Source of the DNA: Bryobacteraceae bacterium
Lineage (GTDB): Bacteria > Acidobacteriota > Terriglobia > Bryobacterales > Bryobacteraceae
Direction of reading: 5' to 3'
DNA: 6,461 bases
Assembly (NCBI GenBank): GCA_014379815.1
Contig: JACMLA010000342.1
Location: 1-6,461, forward strand
The notes beneath the pieces were generated by a model. The model was not told the DNA's origin, did not search any database, and worked only from the letters and a program-made list of their open reading frames with translations. Position numbers and translations under genes: made by a program. Position 1 is the first letter of the stretch. Each line of letters opens with the position of its first letter. Below, one piece after another: positions 5,810 through 6,461 of the stretch.

Positions 5810-6461
5810 TTGAACCGATTACACCGTGTAGTGTGTGTGCTCGCGGCACTTCTTGTGACCGCGGGTCTTATTTATGGACAGGCCGTTAGTGGCACTCTCC
5901 TCGGCACTATCTTAGACGCAACCGGCGCCACCGTTCCAGGCGCAAAGGTTCTCATTACTGAGCAAAACACTGGAATCAGCCGGAACAGCGTGACCACGTC
6001 TGCCGGCTATTTCGCTTTCCCAGACCTCCAGCCCGGTGTCTACACAGTCACCGTCGAACAGGTCGGCTTTAAGAAGACTGTGCGTCAGAACGTCGAAGTT
6101 CTGGTCAACAGTACGATGCGCGTGGACGTGCAGCTCCAGACAGGAGATGTTACCGAAACGATCTCGGTCACTGCCGAGGCTCCGCTCCTCCAAACTGACC
6201 GGTCCGATACCGGCCGCAAAATCGAGACGCAGCAGCTGGCTGATCTTCCTGTAGGCACGAACCGCAACTTCCAGAACCTGCTGAATCTCGTTCCAGGAAC
6301 AACGCGCGCTTTTCGTCCTCATTCTGTCTTCTTCAATGCGCAGGGATCGTTGTCCACTCAGGTGAACGGCCAGTCGCGACTGGCCAATAATGTTCAGCTC
6401 GAAGGCATCGACAACAATCACCGCACCGGATTGCTGGCAGCTCTCATTCCACCAATCGAAG
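5810..6461 (+). CDS. TonB-dependent receptor with N-terminal carboxypeptidase-regulatory-like domain, first 217 residues, cut by the right window edge
   Basis: It is probably an outer-membrane receptor that imports large or scarce nutrients (glycans, peptides, metal chelates) with energy from TonB-ExbB-ExbD; the substrate cannot be told. Translation from TTG at 5810 gives a Sec signal peptide: basic NRLHR, a hydrophobic core VVCVLAALLVTAGLIYG and likely cleavage near Gly23-Gln24-Ala25. A CarboxypepD_reg-like beta-sandwich follows (about 27-115), with GTILDATGATVPGAKVLI, the SAGYFAFPDLQPGVYTV turn and a VGFKK segment. ISVTAEAPLLQTD (118-130) links to the plug domain, with LPVGTNRNFQNLLNLVPG at 146-163 and VQLEGIDNN near 200-208. 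The beta-barrel is outside the window. This architecture (Oar-like) is abundant in Acidobacteriota. The start is supported by AAGGGGGG 7 bases upstream. The gap from comEC is 43 bases with no obvious terminator, but co-regulation with comEC is doubtful on function. Confidence 0.9.
   Translation, partial: MNRLHRVVCVLAALLVTAGLIYGQAVSGTLLGTILDATGATVPGAKVLITEQNTGISRNSVTTSAGYFAFPDLQPGVYTVTVEQVGFKKTVRQNVEVLVNSTMRVDVQLQTGDVTETISVTAEAPLLQTDRSDTGRKIETQQLADLPVGTNRNFQNLLNLVPGTTRAFRPHSVFFNAQGSLSTQVNGQSRLANNVQLEGIDNNHRTGLLAALIPPIE

Noticed and set aside
5912..6421. A 169-codon minus-strand open frame inside the receptor gene
   Set aside because: It is fully antisense to a well-recognised signal peptide, regulatory-like domain and plug domain, and shows no motif of its own.

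Overview
The window is an ordinary-looking piece of bacterial chromosome with six genes packed closely in two divergent blocks. Its base composition is moderately GC-rich. The best taxonomic clue is the gene at the right edge. It is the start of an outer-membrane TonB-dependent receptor whose mature N-terminus is a carboxypeptidase-regulatory-like (CarboxypepD_reg, Oar-like) domain running into a plug domain. Such receptors are especially numerous in Acidobacteriota, so I infer an acidobacterium (Terriglobia/'Solibacter'-like). This rests on remembered family character, not on a search.

Layout: on the minus strand, dprA (2338 to 1148) reads into topA (1133 to the left edge, C-terminal part missing), with only 14 bases between them; this looks like a dprA-topA operon. 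On the plus strand, starting 33 bases from the dprA start, come a short MGMT/alkyltransferase-like (ATL-like) gene (2372-2707), nuoB (2720-3286), comEC (3334-5766) and the 5' part of the receptor gene (from 5810). Gaps on the plus strand are 12, 47 and 43 bases. I see no convincing intrinsic terminator between any of these genes. No stretch over 300 bases lacks a gene, and I found no tRNA, rRNA, CRISPR array or insertion sequence.

Functionally, two core parts of natural transformation sit on either side of a 33-base divergent start region. ComEC is the inner-membrane channel and nuclease for incoming single-stranded DNA. DprA protects that DNA and loads RecA on it. TopA (DNA relaxation) and the ATL-like protein (alkylated-base recognition) also act on DNA, while nuoB (complex I cluster N2 subunit) is a respiratory gene standing without its usual nuoA/nuoC/nuoD partners.

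The points most worth a second look are these. The ATL-like protein has Val where MGMT has its acceptor Cys, and it ends just after that motif. It shares a reading frame with nuoB, separated by one amber stop. A three-unit 15-bp repeat at the dprA start makes each unit begin with GTG. The dprA/ATL start region is extremely compact, with opposed ribosome binding sites. An 11-bp tandem duplication spans the nuoB stop. I do not see a clearly new multi-gene system here.
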